NCBI GenBank assembly: GCA_019828565.1
Contig: JAHDYR010000007.1
Coordinates: 372,001-436,000, forward strand
Direction of reading: 5' to 3'
DNA length: 64,000 bases
Source of the DNA: Carpediemonas membranifera
Lineage: Eukaryota > Fornicata
The notes under the pieces are model-generated. The model was not told where the DNA came from. It made no database searches and worked only from the letters and a program-made list of their open reading frames with translations. Below, piece by piece: positions 19,294 to 29,268 of this stretch. Each line of letters begins with the position of its first letter. Position 1 is the first letter of the stretch. The position numbers were made by a program, and so were the translations under genes.

Positions 19294-20416
19294 TCAGGCG
19301 GTGGGGCTGACCACGTCAACGACCGTCTCGATGGGTGGCACGCTCTCCTCGCCCTCCTCGCGGGTCTGCTTGTCGACCCACTCGGGCACGTCAGGCGTCG
19401 CGGGCGACCCGATCTCGAAGCTGTCCGCCGGTGGCGCCCTGAGCCCGGGTGTTGGGTGGGGCTGCTCGGGCTCCTGCAGCCGCATGCGCTCCTTCTTCGG
19501 GTAGTGCTTCAGGGCCGACTTGGCGATGCGGTGCACGCCGGTCAGCGGCCGATCGGGACACTCAACGCGCTTCCTCTCGGCAATGAACCGGTCGATATCG
19601 AGCACCTTTGACCCGCCGTATGTCGTGGGGATCTCGTCTGAGGTGAACAGCAGCCGGAACACATCGTACGACCTCTTTCCGTCGATCTCGTCATACTGCC
19701 CGGGCTCTAGTGGTATGACGGCCTTGATGACGTACTTCAGCGATCGGCTCGGGTTACACACGATTACCGGACCGCGGCCCCAGCGCGGGAACATGGTTTT
19801 CGTGACGGCGTGGTTACGGAACTCCGTGCGGATGGCCATGAGCAGGGCTGGCTTGGGCATGAACTGGCGCAGGTGTGCGTCCTTGCAGTCGAGGATGAGT
19901 GTGACAGGGGCGAGGCATGTGGGGTGCATCCTCTGGGTGATCTCGAGCAGGTATAGCCAGCTTATCTGTGTAAAGCAGCGGTACTGAACCTACCGTGCTG
20001 AAGTACATGCCGAGCTCCTTGTACTGAACGTCCTTGAGCCGGCACACGAACGTCGGAGACCCGTACTGGTTCACACCGAGGGGGAGGAAGGCGAGCTGGC
20101 GCAGGCAGCTGGCGATCTTGTCAATGGTCAGGTCGTCCATCGCGTAGTCCTTGCGCATCGTGGCGGCACGACGGAGGTGGTTGATCGTCTTCTTCAGCTT
20201 GAGCTTGTTGGCGCGGAGGTACCGTAGGAGGAAATAGTCAGGTTCGTCCGCGTAGTATGATGGGAGAAGGCTTGAAAGCTCGTCCCGGAGCTTGATCGTC
20301 AGGGAGGCCAGCTTCTCCTGCTCTGCGGGGGAAATATGGCTGAAGTTGCCGCTGTCCGTGCGATTCAGTGACTTTTCGAGGCTTTCAAGCAAGCGCTGCT
20401 TCTCTTCGGTAAGCAT
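19294..20416 (-). CDS. CRAL-TRIO (Sec14-like) lipid-transfer protein
   Basis: Two exons (20416-19994, 19965-19294) give 364 residues. Residues 55-100 form the N-terminal helical CRAL-TRIO segment (ADEPDYFLLRYLRANKLKL, where RFLRA is typical). The lipid-binding lobe follows: PLGVNQYGSPTFVCRL, the joined STISWLYLLEITQRMHP, LILDCKDAHLRQFMP, and an FP.WGRGPVIVCNPSRSLKYV strand where Sec14 proteins have YPE....IVNAP..F. A PTTYGGSK motif matches the conserved P..YGG. A Pro-rich tail follows. The family exchanges phosphoinositides and other lipids between membranes; the ligand is not predictable. Confidence 0.8.
19966..19993 (-). other. 28-nt spliceosomal intron in the CRAL-TRIO gene
   Basis: On the minus strand the donor is GTAGGT and the acceptor CTTTACACAG. 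Removal joins GMYFST to ISWLYLLEI and restores the CRAL-TRIO core. Both exons are multiples of three. Confidence 0.85.
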
Positions 20417-20912
20417 TCAGAGAGATTGTTTGCTCATTTCAGGTTCGCAGCTGAGTTGGGAGGATCTTGCTGCGAAGATGATGCATGAGATGACCGCCCT
20501 GGACTTGTCGACCCAAACGGAGCCAGGGCAGGTCATTGTCACGGCGGAAGGTACGTTGCTGACAGGGGCAAGCTCGGCAGGCCAGCCTTCAGGCTTCACG
20601 CGGCCAGCCGTTGGGCCGATGATGCGTTCCGGGGGGCGACTGCCTCGGGTTCTGAAGTGCTCGCCTGCAAGCCTCCTCTAGCGTCCTATCTCCGCCGCTG
20701 CCAACCATCCTCCATGTTTGGCTAACCTGCGAAAAGTGTCAGCATGATGAACTACGGTTGTAGGGGCAGAAAAAGCCTCAAAAGCGCAACAGGTGTTCAC
20801 CCAGTTCGGATCCGGGACATTTCACCCCTGCATTCACCCAGCTTCGACCGGCCGAATCTCCCGGCAGCCTGACAATCACAAACCATAACCCGGTCTTGGA
20901 GACATTTCCTCC
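20417..20912. other. intergenic spacer
   Basis: This divergent spacer lies between the CRAL-TRIO gene (-) and the sulfurtransferase gene (+). No gene, RNA or repeat was recognised. Confidence 0.5.
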
Positions 20913-21737
20913 ATGAACAAAACTAACTTCCTCGTCGATCCCAAGTGGGTATCTGAGCACAATGACGTCGTCATTCTCGAGGCTTCTTGGGTTCTCGATC
21001 GCTCCAAGACGCCCACTGAACTTTTCGAGGAAGAGCATGTGCCAAACGCCTCCTGCATTGATCTTTTCTTCGTCAATGATGATAGCGAACTCCGCGACGT
21101 CTTCCCCCCGCGCTGTGACTTCTGCGACAAGATGAACCGTCTGAACCTCGGCCTCGACGGCACTGAGGATGTCGTCGTCTACGACAGGACGGGCGTCGCC
21201 TCGAGCGCTAGCCGCCTGTTCTCGTGCCTGCACCACTTTGGCCACCGCGGCAACGTCTACATCCTGAACGGCGGCATGCCTGCCTGGAAGGCTGCTGGCC
21301 TGCCCACCGCCCCTGGCCCTGCAGCGGTCCGTCCCTCAAAGACGTACGTCTGCGGCCCCCACACCACTGATATCTACGTCGACACTATCGACGTCAAGAA
21401 CCGCGGCGAAACCCAGCTGATCGATGTCCGCTTCGAGAAACTGTGGAAGGCCGGCCGTATCCCCGGCTCTCTGAACAAGGCGGGCTCATCTCTGCTCGAT
21501 GAGAACAAGTGCTTCCTCCCCGCAGACCAGCTCAAGGCCGGTCTCGAGGGGGCGGGTGTCGACGTCTCCAAGGACCTCATCGCCTACTGCGGGTACGGCG
21601 TCGTCTCCTCCCTCATTTACCCGATCTCCCTCCTGCTCAAGGAGGCCGGCGAGACTGTCGGCAAGTGGCAGGTGTACGACAAGTCGATCGTGGGCTGGAA
21701 GGCTGAGGGGAACGCTGTGGACTCGGATGCTGAGTAA
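20913..21737 (+). CDS. Two-domain rhodanese sulfurtransferase (mercaptopyruvate type)
   Basis: A 274-residue protein with tandem rhodanese domains, the usual length of thiosulfate or 3-mercaptopyruvate sulfurtransferases. Domain 1 (about 1-130) has the inactive loop VVVYDRTGVASSASRLF and the ILNGGMPAWKAAGLP end. Domain 2 (about 140-268) has LIDVRFEKLWKAGRIPGSLN and the active loop LIAYCGYGVVSS, with catalytic Cys near residue 226. Mercaptopyruvate enzymes have a CG(S/T)GVTA loop, so CGYGVVS is a variant, and substrate preference cannot be settled. The likely role is persulfide transfer in the cytosol; no organelle signal is evident. The stop reads TAAAC. Confidence 0.85.
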   Translation: MNKTNFLVDPKWVSEHNDVVILEASWVLDRSKTPTELFEEEHVPNASCIDLFFVNDDSELRDVFPPRCDFCDKMNRLNLGLDGTEDVVVYDRTGVASSASRLFSCLHHFGHRGNVYILNGGMPAWKAAGLPTAPGPAAVRPSKTYVCGPHTTDIYVDTIDVKNRGETQLIDVRFEKLWKAGRIPGSLNKAGSSLLDENKCFLPADQLKAGLEGAGVDVSKDLIAYCGYGVVSSLIYPISLLLKEAGETVGKWQVYDKSIVGWKAEGNAVDSDAE

Positions 21738-22969
21738 ACTACTGGCCAGTGCAGTGATTTGCCGCTGTTCGAGGTGTTGGCTCGATGGGCGCCCCATCAG
21801 AACAGCTTTTGATTGTTTCGCGATTTTCCCGGGTCGCCCCTTGACGTTGTCCGAGCGGTGTCAGGCCGGTTAACAGGGACGGTGGGCAGCAACAAGCACC
21901 TGGTCAGGTGGGCGGGTGGCGGGCTTCGGGCGCTAGATAAGAACAACCAACCAATCGACATTTTGGAATTGTGGAAAATGACGGGAATTACGGCAAAGCT
22001 TGGGTGTATAGGTGAAATGGGGGCGTCTGCTGCCGTTTTAGGGTGGGAGCCATCCGAAATTTGGAGGAAATTTTGTTCTTGGGTAGCGGTCCTGGCGGAA
22101 GATGCTTCAAGTATAGCCATCGAAGAAGCTACAAAGCTACAAACAAGCGTAAATGGACGAAAAGAACAGCTAGATAGTTTACAAAAGGAACTGAGAGAAG
22201 ATCTAGAAGAGTCTGGAGATGAAAGTGATGATTATGCCTATAAGAGTGACTGTTGCCACACTAATGACTGGTGCTGCTGTTACTAGGTAAAGAGATGGCT
22301 GTAGGAAGCTACAAACTAATGCTAAAGATCAGGAAGCAAGAGCAGGATGCTACTCCACAGCATAAGCAGCCGCACATGATCAGAAAGTCGCTAATAGATC
22401 TGTGATTTTTCATAGAACCCTTCGTGTAGCCAAGCATTGGTGACATGAGTGGGCTTTGCATGTTTGTGATGGAATTCTCGAATGAGAGTGTTGTGGTCTC
22501 GAAGCTGTCGGAAAAAAGTCTGATCTTTGGCGACTGATCTCCGATTGTTTCAGAACATCACCCTCGATGGGCCCTCAGACCATGCCAGTTGGCTGGGTGA
22601 GTCGTCAGGGGGCACTTTTTCCGCGACCCTTTTTTTGCGCAATAGTCCGAAGCGGTCACGCAGCCGGCGATCTCGCGCACTAATTTTGTCGCTGGCTAAG
22701 AACTGAGCAGAATCATGTAGACCGACGCCTAGCGCTCTCCCGAGCCCCGAGCAAGATTTTTTCCCAAGGATCCGCAGGGCAAGCACAAGATCTTGTCCAC
22801 TCCTGATCAAGACACGCAAAAATGAACAATGCCGCAAATGACTAGTTTGCTGGTATAGAGCACTTGTAGCCCATGTTCTGTTGCTTCAGATTTGTGACAC
22901 GTCTTCGGTTTTCAACCGGAGTCGTCAAAGTGGTCTTGACTGGTCGTCATCTTGCACTGTCTTTCACGA
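21738..22969. other. 1.2-kb AT-rich spacer with weak open frames
   Basis: This is the largest gene-poor stretch, with GC clearly lower than its neighbours. A + frame 21979-22286 (101 residues from its inner ATG) reads hydrophobic then Gln/Glu-rich helix and ends in a Cys cluster (DWCCCY). A minus frame 22550-22837 encodes 95 basic residues. Neither has recognised homology. The 21979 frame is slightly favoured because its tail is coherent (coiled coil, acidic, Cys-rich). The rest is the 5' flank of the aminotransferase gene. Confidence 0.3.
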
Positions 22970-24086
22970 ATGAGCGATAGAGTGTTCAACGTATGTTCTA
23001 ATAGCGATTTTTACGTAGTTCTCTGCTGGCCCCGCCGTCCTTCCCCTTGAAGTCCTCAAGGAGGCTCAGTCTAACTTCCTTAACCACCAGGGCACTGGTG
23101 CCAACATCATGGAGCAGTCCCACCGTGGCCCCGTCTTCGACAAGATCATCCAGGAGGCTGAGGCCGATCTCCGCACCCTTATCGGCATCCCCGACGACTA
23201 TGCCGTCCTCTTTGTCTCTGGCGGCGCCTCTTTCCAGTTCTCCGCCATCCCCCTGAACCTCTGCAAGGACAACAAGAAGGTCCAGTACATCCAGACCGGC
23301 ACCTGGTCCAAGACCGCCGCCGAGGAGGCCAAGCGCCTCGGCATCTGCGATGTTGACGTGATCTTCAACGACACCAAGCGCGTCCCCACCGCCGAGGAGA
23401 TCAAGGCCAAGGTCGACCCCGAGGCCGCCTACCTCTACTACTGCGACAACGAGACCATCCAGGGCGTCGAGTTCCAGGAGGTCCCCGAGGCCCCCATCCC
23501 CGTCATCGCCGACATGTCCTCCAACTTCCTGTCCCGCCCCATCGACATCAAGAAGTACGGCATGGTCTACGCCTGCGCCCAGAAGAACTTCGGCCCCGCC
23601 GGCCTGACCGTTGTTGTCATCCGTAAGGACCTCATCAAGGAGACCTTCCCCTTCTGCCCCAACCTCCTCCGCTACTCCGTGCTCGAGGCTAACCGGTCGA
23701 TGAAGAACACTCCCCCCACCTACGCCATCTACATCGCTGGCCTCGTCTTCAAGTGGATCATGTCCAAGGGCGGCCTCCCCGGCATCGGTGAGCTCAACCG
23801 CACGAAGGCTATGATGATCTATGACACCATCGCCCAGTCCAACGGCTTCTGGAACGTCCCCGCTGAGGAGACCTGCCGCTCCATGATGAACATCCCGTTC
23901 ACCAACACCCTGGGCCAGGACCGCGCCAAGGAGTTCATGGCCTTCGCCAAGGAGCGCAACTGCGTCACCCTCGCTGGCCACCGCAGCATCGGCGGCTTCC
24001 GTGCGTCCATCTACAACTCGATGCCCGTCGAGGGTGTTGAGGCGCTCGTCCAGGCGATGAAGGACTACCAGCAGGCCAACCAGTAA
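22970..24086 (+). CDS. serC: Phosphoserine aminotransferase
   Basis: Two exons (22970-22990, 23019-24086) give 362 residues, the normal length. The joined N-terminus MSDRVFN-FSAGPAVLPLEV matches the family's FSAGPA start, and NHQGTGANIMEQSHRG follows the usual (G)MSIME-SHR pattern. The PLP pocket is seen in FVSGGASFQF, GTWSKTAAEEAK and the AQKNFGPAGLTVV loop with Schiff-base Lys near residue 196. NTPPTYAIYIAGLVFKWI and GHRSIGGFRASIYNSMP complete the fold. It converts 3-phosphohydroxypyruvate and glutamate to phosphoserine in serine synthesis. A TAAA motif lies about 15 nt past the stop. The long antisense frame is a shadow. Confidence 0.93.
22991..23018 (+). other. 28-nt spliceosomal intron in serC
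   Basis: The donor is GTATGT and the acceptor TTTTTACGTAG. It separates a 7-codon first exon (MSDRVFN) from FSAGPAVLP. Without removal the conserved start is out of frame. Confidence 0.88.
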
Positions 24087-24135
24087 GGCTTATCACGTAA
24101 ATAGTATCGATACCGATGGTCAGGTCAGTGTTTTA

Positions 24136-24892
24136 TCACGCTAGCCCTAGAATTGGGTGCTGGAGCCACTCCTCGCGGGTCCAGACGCGGCTGTTGTTGA
24201 TGCAGGGCTGGCCGCAGGTGCACTTATCGGGGTTGAACTTGACCTAACGAACAGACGCCATCAATGGTCCTCATGGGCCGTGTGACGGCTGAGGGCCAGC
24301 TGTGCTTCCAGTTCCTGCGCTGCATCTGGGACTTGAAGCCAATGATCTTAGGGCTGGTCGACTTGTTGTGAATGTAGTCGCGGTAGAGACGCATGCTGTA
24401 CTTGGCATCCTCGTCGGGGTCGTGCTTCTGGCCTTCCGCGTGCATGATGACGCCATAGGCGGCGTACACCTCCTTGGCGAGACTGAAGAAGTCGAAGTTG
24501 TTGTACTTGGGGTTGCGGAGCTTGAACTCTTCGGCGATGTCGATGCTGTGGTAGTCGACCCCCTTCGTCAGCTTCATTGCCTCGATGTCGTTCATGACAC
24601 TCTGACCGACGATGACGGCGTCAGAGCCCAGGTAAGGTAACCTTACCTTACCTTACAGGTGGGCGACAAGCTTCTCCTTGGCGGCAGCAAAGGGCATGCC
24701 CTGCTTGATGTCCTCCATCGTCATTCCCGTGATAGGCGTCATGGCTGAGTGGACGGGCCCTTCGATCGCGATGGCCGTGTTGAAGAGCGTCTTGCCGTCG
24801 AAATCAACGAGGGAGGCGGAGCAAGGGGCCCTGTCATTGTGGCCGCGGCCAGTAGCAGCGCTTTCGACGTCTAAACAGAAATATCTCACCAT
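24136..24892 (-). CDS. DEDDh 3'-5' exonuclease, REX4/ISG20-like, interrupted
   Basis: Exon 1 (24892-24659) holds the first DEDD motif, FCLDVESAATG, and the S...FDGKTLFNTAI strand. Exon 2 (24631-24257) continues GSDAVIVGQSVMNDIEAMKL (second motif; REX4/ISG20 have VGH.I.ND...L), DYHSIDIAEEF, and HDPDEDAKYSMRLY (DEDDh His and Asp). Between them lies a 27-nt palindromic insert with a TAA in frame. At about 24256 the frame breaks again. Removing 34 nt (24256-24223) or 13 nt (24256-24244) joins a final exon ending at 24136, with a Cys cluster CTCGQPC and REEWLQHPILGLA. The product is about 231-238 residues. REX4-type enzymes trim rRNA precursors or structured RNA; the substrate is inferred only. 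Confidence 0.7.
24632..24658 (+). repeat. 27-nt palindromic intron-like insert, antisense to the exonuclease
   Basis: On the + strand it starts GTAAGGTAACC and ends CCTTACAG, a perfect GT-AG segment, flanked by the direct repeat CAGGT (24629-24633 and 24656-24660). The host gene runs on the minus strand, where the same segment cannot be given an AG acceptor. GTAAGGTAA and TTACCTTAC pair as a hairpin. Its removal restores the exonuclease motif continuity exactly in frame. Confidence 0.55.
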
Positions 24893-24987
24893 TGTCTTGT
24901 TTTTGATGACAACGACTCGTCACAGTTTCGCAGTCTTAGGTCCAGTGCTGCGGCTTCCCGTAAATCACTGAATAGAATAAAAACCGT

Positions 24988-26535
24988 TTACTCGAGGAGG
25001 CCATCGTTCGACTCCTCGTGGTAGGCCACGCCGCTGTCGAGCAGCTCACCCTCCTCGGCGTCGGTCGCGGTAAGAAGAGCCTCCTCCTCATCGCCGATCT
25101 GGCTGGCAGTCGGGGGCTTCTTGAAGAGGATGGACAGCAGGCAGAGGGTGCCGATGATGGCCATGGGGATCATGGCGGCGGCGTAGAGGCGGTAGCCCCA
25201 ATGCTCGTAGTGGAAGACCTTCACGTACTTGTTGCCGTACTTGATGATCTCAGGCAGGATAATGGCCTGGAACCCCGAGCCAAACTTCTGGATACCGTCA
25301 AGCAGACCGACGGCGAGACCCGTCGACCCGGACCCGGCGAAGTCCATGGCGCACGTGGACAAGGTGATACCGTGGACGGCGCTGAAGAAGATGGACGAGA
25401 TACCGACGAGGAAAGCCATGATCCAGACCTCGGGGCAGATCATGATGAGGAAGATCGACACAATGAGGCCGGCCATGAAGATGAAGGCGACAGGGGGGCG
25501 ACGGGACTTGAAGAGCGTGTCGGAGATGACACCGGCGCCGAGGGAGCCGAACATGGCACCGATGGTGACGATGCCCGAGGCGAGCTGGAGCTGAGCGGAC
25601 GACTTGTTGATGTTGAAGACGTCGAGCATCATGCCAGTGTACCAGGTCAGGACGCCGTCACGGCACCAGCCCAGGCAGAACTCGAGAGGGGCGAGGACGA
25701 GGAAGATCTTCTGGGTGACGACGTGCTTGAGGGAGACGACGAATGACTGGCCGGTGGCCTCATGGTGGACCTTCTCGCCGGTCTTGGCGTCAACCTCCTC
25801 GATGGCGGGGAAGCCGGCGTCCTCCGGGGTGGCGCGGACGATGAAGTAGTCCGCGGTGGCCATGACGAGGTTAGCGGCGCCGGGGATGATGAAACACCAC
25901 TGCCAGGGGATGTAGGCGCTGATCATCTGGTTGACGTTGAAGGCAAGGAAAAAGCCGAAGCCGACGATAACACCGAAGCAGCCGCTGTACACGCCGCGCT
26001 CACGGACGTGGTACCAGTACGCGCCGATCTTAACAATGGCGAGAGAGCCGAAGGACTGGAAGATGTTGTTGATGGACACGAGGACCCAGTAGAGAGGGAG
26101 CCAGTAGGGGCCCTTGGGGTGGAAGAAGAACATGATGCCGATGATGACGTTGAGAGCGCCACTGCCGAAGCAGCCGATCATGATGCCCTTGCGGACACCG
26201 ATCTTGTCGACAACAGAGCCGTTAACGATGGCGGCAAGGGCGTAGGACCACAGGCCGGCGGTGATGATGGTACCGTACTGGCTCTTGGAGATGTCGAGAG
26301 CAGCATGAACTGGGGCGATGTTGATGGCAGACCAGTTGTATCTAGCGAAGAACAAGCACGCATAGGACATGCCCATCGTCAGCCAGTTGAAGGTACGGAA
26401 GAAAATGAACTTGCGCTTGTGTCCCATCACATTGCGCGAGAGATCGATGCCAACGGCCATTGCTACAATGGCAAAAACTAAAACGAAGACCGTGGCTTTC
26501 ACACCAGTCTGAAAAACGCTGTTAACTGAAAGCAT
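24988..26535 (-). CDS. MFS transporter, organophosphate:phosphate antiporter-like
   Basis: A 515-residue protein with about 12 TM helices and a hydrophilic, acidic C-terminal tail. WSYALAAIVNGSVVDKIGVRKG matches the MFS loop 2-3 signature G..aD..GrR. ISKSQYGTIITAGLWSYALA resembles the glycerol-3-phosphate/hexose-phosphate (GlpT/UhpT, SLC37) subgroup, as does FGVIVGFGFFLAF. The probable role is exchange of a phosphorylated sugar or glycerol compound for phosphate; the substrate is not predictable. The stop reads TAAACGG. The start Met precedes a first TM helix at about residues 12-30. No intron seen. Confidence 0.75.
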   Translation of the reverse strand: MLSVNSVFQTGVKATVFVLVFAIVAMAVGIDLSRNVMGHKRKFIFFRTFNWLTMGMSYACLFFARYNWSAINIAPVHAALDISKSQYGTIITAGLWSYALAAIVNGSVVDKIGVRKGIMIGCFGSGALNVIIGIMFFFHPKGPYWLPLYWVLVSINNIFQSFGSLAIVKIGAYWYHVRERGVYSGCFGVIVGFGFFLAFNVNQMISAYIPWQWCFIIPGAANLVMATADYFIVRATPEDAGFPAIEEVDAKTGEKVHHEATGQSFVVSLKHVVTQKIFLVLAPLEFCLGWCRDGVLTWYTGMMLDVFNINKSSAQLQLASGIVTIGAMFGSLGAGVISDTLFKSRRPPVAFIFMAGLIVSIFLIMICPEVWIMAFLVGISSIFFSAVHGITLSTCAMDFAGSGSTGLAVGLLDGIQKFGSGFQAIILPEIIKYGNKYVKVFHYEHWGYRLYAAAMIPMAIIGTLCLLSILFKKPPTASQIGDEEEALLTATDAEEGELLDSGVAYHEESNDGLLE

Positions 26536-27042
26536 TGGCGTTCTCGAAGTCTTCCTCAGTTTTCTCGCTGCTAAAGCTGCGTGATCGCGGAGAGCACTGG
26601 AGTCTCACTAACTCACTTGATCGGGGATTATGAGACGGCCTCAAAGACGACCCATGGACATGTTGGCACCTGTAGAACCATCTCTTATTCGGTCAAGGTC
26701 AGTTGATTCTGTCGGATCGGCAAAATCAACCTTACTCAATATTCGAGAAACAAATCTTGGATCTTTGTCTCACCACCCCAGAGAGTCAGTAATACTGACT
26801 TTTGAGGCCCCTGTGACATCGGCATCGTCCCTCAATCACTTGAAGGGTGTGGATATCGGTCGAGATTTGCTGGTCGACCAACCACATCCTATCCAAACAT
26901 CGAAGAGGCTTCTCCTGTAATGCAGGCGATCATGGAGACCATAATCCGCAATATGAGCGCTGCCGGGAGCAGATTGAGTCAGTGCAGTTTATGTCATTTT
27001 CAATCATCGTCAATTTGACAGTAGCGACCAAACGTAGAACCT
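26536..27042. other. spacer with a weak + frame
   Basis: A + frame 26630-26920 (96 residues, Ser/Arg-rich) could continue through a short intron to a helical end (VMQAIMETIIRNMSAAGS) with TGA at 27016-27018. The join is not determined, no homology is recognised, and the stretch is AT-richer than its neighbours. Otherwise it is the 5' flank of two divergent genes. Confidence 0.25.
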
Positions 27043-28515
27043 ATGGCCACCAACAACAACCTTCTCACTTCTCTTCCCCCTTGCGGCACTGTTTGGGAGC
27101 GTTTCTTTGACGTATGCGCAATCCCTCACGGATCCGGCAACGTGGAGACTATTTCCAAGTGGATTATAGATTTCGCCACTAAGAACGGCCTCGAGGCCAA
27201 GCAGGATAGTGCCAAGAACGTCCTTGTGACTAAGGCCGCCGATTCCGGCTGCGAGAACAAGCCCACGATCCTCCTCCAGTGCCACATGGATATGGTGTGC
27301 GAGAGCAACGACGCGTCCTTCGACTTCGCCACTCGTGGCATTGAGTGCGAGATTGCCGAACTGAACGGCAAGAAGATCCTCACGGCCAAGGGAACCACCC
27401 TCGGTGCCGATGACGGCATCGGGATCGCCGCTGGCCTCGCCCTTCTCACCGACAAGGACCTCAAGTCCGGCAAGCTCGAGCTCCTCTGCACTGTGGACGA
27501 GGAAACCACTATGGCCGGTGCTGAGGGCATCGACGCGGGCTTCTTCACCGCGAAGTACCTCGTCAATATCGATTCCGAGGACGAGGGCGTTGTTACCCTC
27601 GGCTCGGCCGGTGGCTTTGACGTCTCCGCCTCCACCAAGGTCGCCCTTGTCGAGACGACCGACACGGCCCTGGAGCTGTCCCTGTCCGGCTGCGTCGGCG
27701 GCCACAGCGGCGTCGAAATCCACCAACCTCGCGCCAACGCCGTAGTCGCCCTCTTCGACGTCCTCAAGACGCTCCTGATGATCCCCGGCGTCCGCCTCGC
27801 TTCCTTTGCCGGCGGCAAGGCCACCAACGCCATCCCCCGCTCCGCCAAGGCCGTCATCACCGCCCCCACGGCATCCCATCCCGCCATCCGCGAGGCCTGT
27901 GACAGGGCCCTGGCCGGCCTGAAGGCGAACCACCCGATGGACGTCGACATGGCGCTCACCATGACCCTCGCCGACGCCACAGTCAAGACGACGTCGCTCG
28001 ACGACTCCGCCCGCATCATCGGCGGCACCCTCGCGATGCCCTGCGGTGTCATCCGCATGGACGGAGCGATCGAGGGCCTCGTGCAGACGTCTTGTAACGT
28101 CGGCAACGTCTCCCTAACCGAGGAGGGCGACTTCAAGTGCGAGATGTTCGCCCGGTCCTCCGTGAACGACTCTATGGACCTCGTTCACAACATGGTGAAG
28201 GCGACCGGCCTCATCTACGGCCTCGACGTCTCCGAACAGGAGGGACGGTTCAGTGGCTGGAAGCCCAACCCCGACACGAAGATTGCTCACGTGACCATCG
28301 ATGCCGTGAAGAAGGTGCTCGGCTACGAGCCCAAGGAAGAGGCAATACACGCAGGTCTCGAGTGTGGGCTGTTGATGGACAAATACCACGACCTCGAGGC
28401 TGTCTCGATCGGAGCAACGATTTGCCAGCCCCATTGCCCCGACGAATACATGGAAATCGACACAGTGGCGCCCTTCTACGAGATCCTCAAGGTCATCTGC
28501 ACCGAGATGGAGTAA
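27043..28515 (+). CDS. pepD: Aminoacyl-histidine (Xaa-His) dipeptidase, M20 family
   Basis: A 490-residue protein of full PepD length. Metal-site motifs of the M20 family are present: LLQCHMDMVCE (His and Asp ligands), GTTLGADDGIGIAAGLALL (bridging Asp and catalytic Asp region) and VDEETTMAGAEGI (catalytic Glu pair). Later, SLSGCVGGHSGVEIHQPRANAV is the dimerisation/lid motif, and HAGLECGLLMDKY carries the C-terminal ligand region. It hydrolyses dipeptides such as carnosine-like Xaa-His. This bacterial-type enzyme occurs in several anaerobic protists, where lateral gene transfer is plausible. The stop reads TAAAC. Confidence 0.9.
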   Translation: MATNNNLLTSLPPCGTVWERFFDVCAIPHGSGNVETISKWIIDFATKNGLEAKQDSAKNVLVTKAADSGCENKPTILLQCHMDMVCESNDASFDFATRGIECEIAELNGKKILTAKGTTLGADDGIGIAAGLALLTDKDLKSGKLELLCTVDEETTMAGAEGIDAGFFTAKYLVNIDSEDEGVVTLGSAGGFDVSASTKVALVETTDTALELSLSGCVGGHSGVEIHQPRANAVVALFDVLKTLLMIPGVRLASFAGGKATNAIPRSAKAVITAPTASHPAIREACDRALAGLKANHPMDVDMALTMTLADATVKTTSLDDSARIIGGTLAMPCGVIRMDGAIEGLVQTSCNVGNVSLTEEGDFKCEMFARSSVNDSMDLVHNMVKATGLIYGLDVSEQEGRFSGWKPNPDTKIAHVTIDAVKKVLGYEPKEEAIHAGLECGLLMDKYHDLEAVSIGATICQPHCPDEYMEIDTVAPFYEILKVICTEME

Positions 28516-29015
28516 ACCTATCGTCTAGCCCTGGATTGAGTTGCTTGGTAGAGACGTTGAATGTCACAGCTTTACACATGACAGCTGAGCACATGGCTGA
28601 CGGCAGAGCTTGAATCCTCTGTTCTTGTAGAGCTCGCCATCCAGGTTAAAGTGTCGGCGTCGGGCCGGGGTCGGCGTGTCTGAGGCTGACTGCCCCCTTG
28701 GAAAGTGACCTCTCAGGTCCACACGTCTGACCATTGGCAGTGGGGCACATATCGTCGTGCTCGTCAGCACATTCTCTGTCAGGCCAACTTTCTAGCACCC
28801 CCTCTTGCACTTGCCAGCTGACATCCCCGTCTCTGCCCACGCCTTGCCCTCACTGATCGGGCAGCCCAGTGCTTGTACCACATCAATAGGATTGGCATTA
28901 CCAAGGTGTCATTTATTCGTGTCAAGTCAATGCGGGTCTGATTTGATTCCACGCGACACACGCACGCGTGTCTTGATACGATTATGTGGTGCAGAACTCT
29001 CACAACAGCAATAAT
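28516..29015. other. intergenic spacer
   Basis: Nothing convincing was found on either strand. It probably holds the 3' end of pepD and the 5' flank of the tiny gene at 29016. Confidence 0.4.
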
Positions 29016-29165
29016 ATGAACGATTACCGACTCTACTGCAATAACCCCTCATGCGGTGCCCCTTATGGATGCACAGGCCCCTCTGGCGGCAAGGGCGGTG
29101 TCGACACCTGCAACGGCAACGGCAGCGCTACTCCGAACCCTCCTGGCACCGGCAAGGGCAAGTAA
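29016..29165 (+). CDS. 49-residue Cys/Gly-rich protein
   Basis: The frame reads MNDYRLYCNNPSCGAPYGC, then a Gly/Pro/Asn-rich region ending PPGTGKGK, with TAA. The Cys spacing C-x4-C-x5-C followed by a fourth Cys 13 residues later could bind zinc or form disulfides. The size is close to that of the MG... peptides at 14670, 15037 and 36527, but the termini differ. GC-rich codons and a clean frame favour coding. Function unknown. Confidence 0.4.
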   Translation: MNDYRLYCNNPSCGAPYGCTGPSGGKGGVDTCNGNGSATPNPPGTGKGK

Positions 29166-29268
29166 GCCAATAAACAACGCCATGTGAAGTCTTCTCACCT
29201 CATCACCGCTCTCAGCGCGATAGTTTATGGACAGCAAGGTGTGGACAAGAAGAAGAAGAAGTCCACAA

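Noticed and set aside
22998-23981. 327-codon minus frame
   Set aside because: Exact antisense of serC, whose identity is certain.
27126-28136. 336-codon minus frame
   Set aside because: Antisense shadow of the PepD gene.
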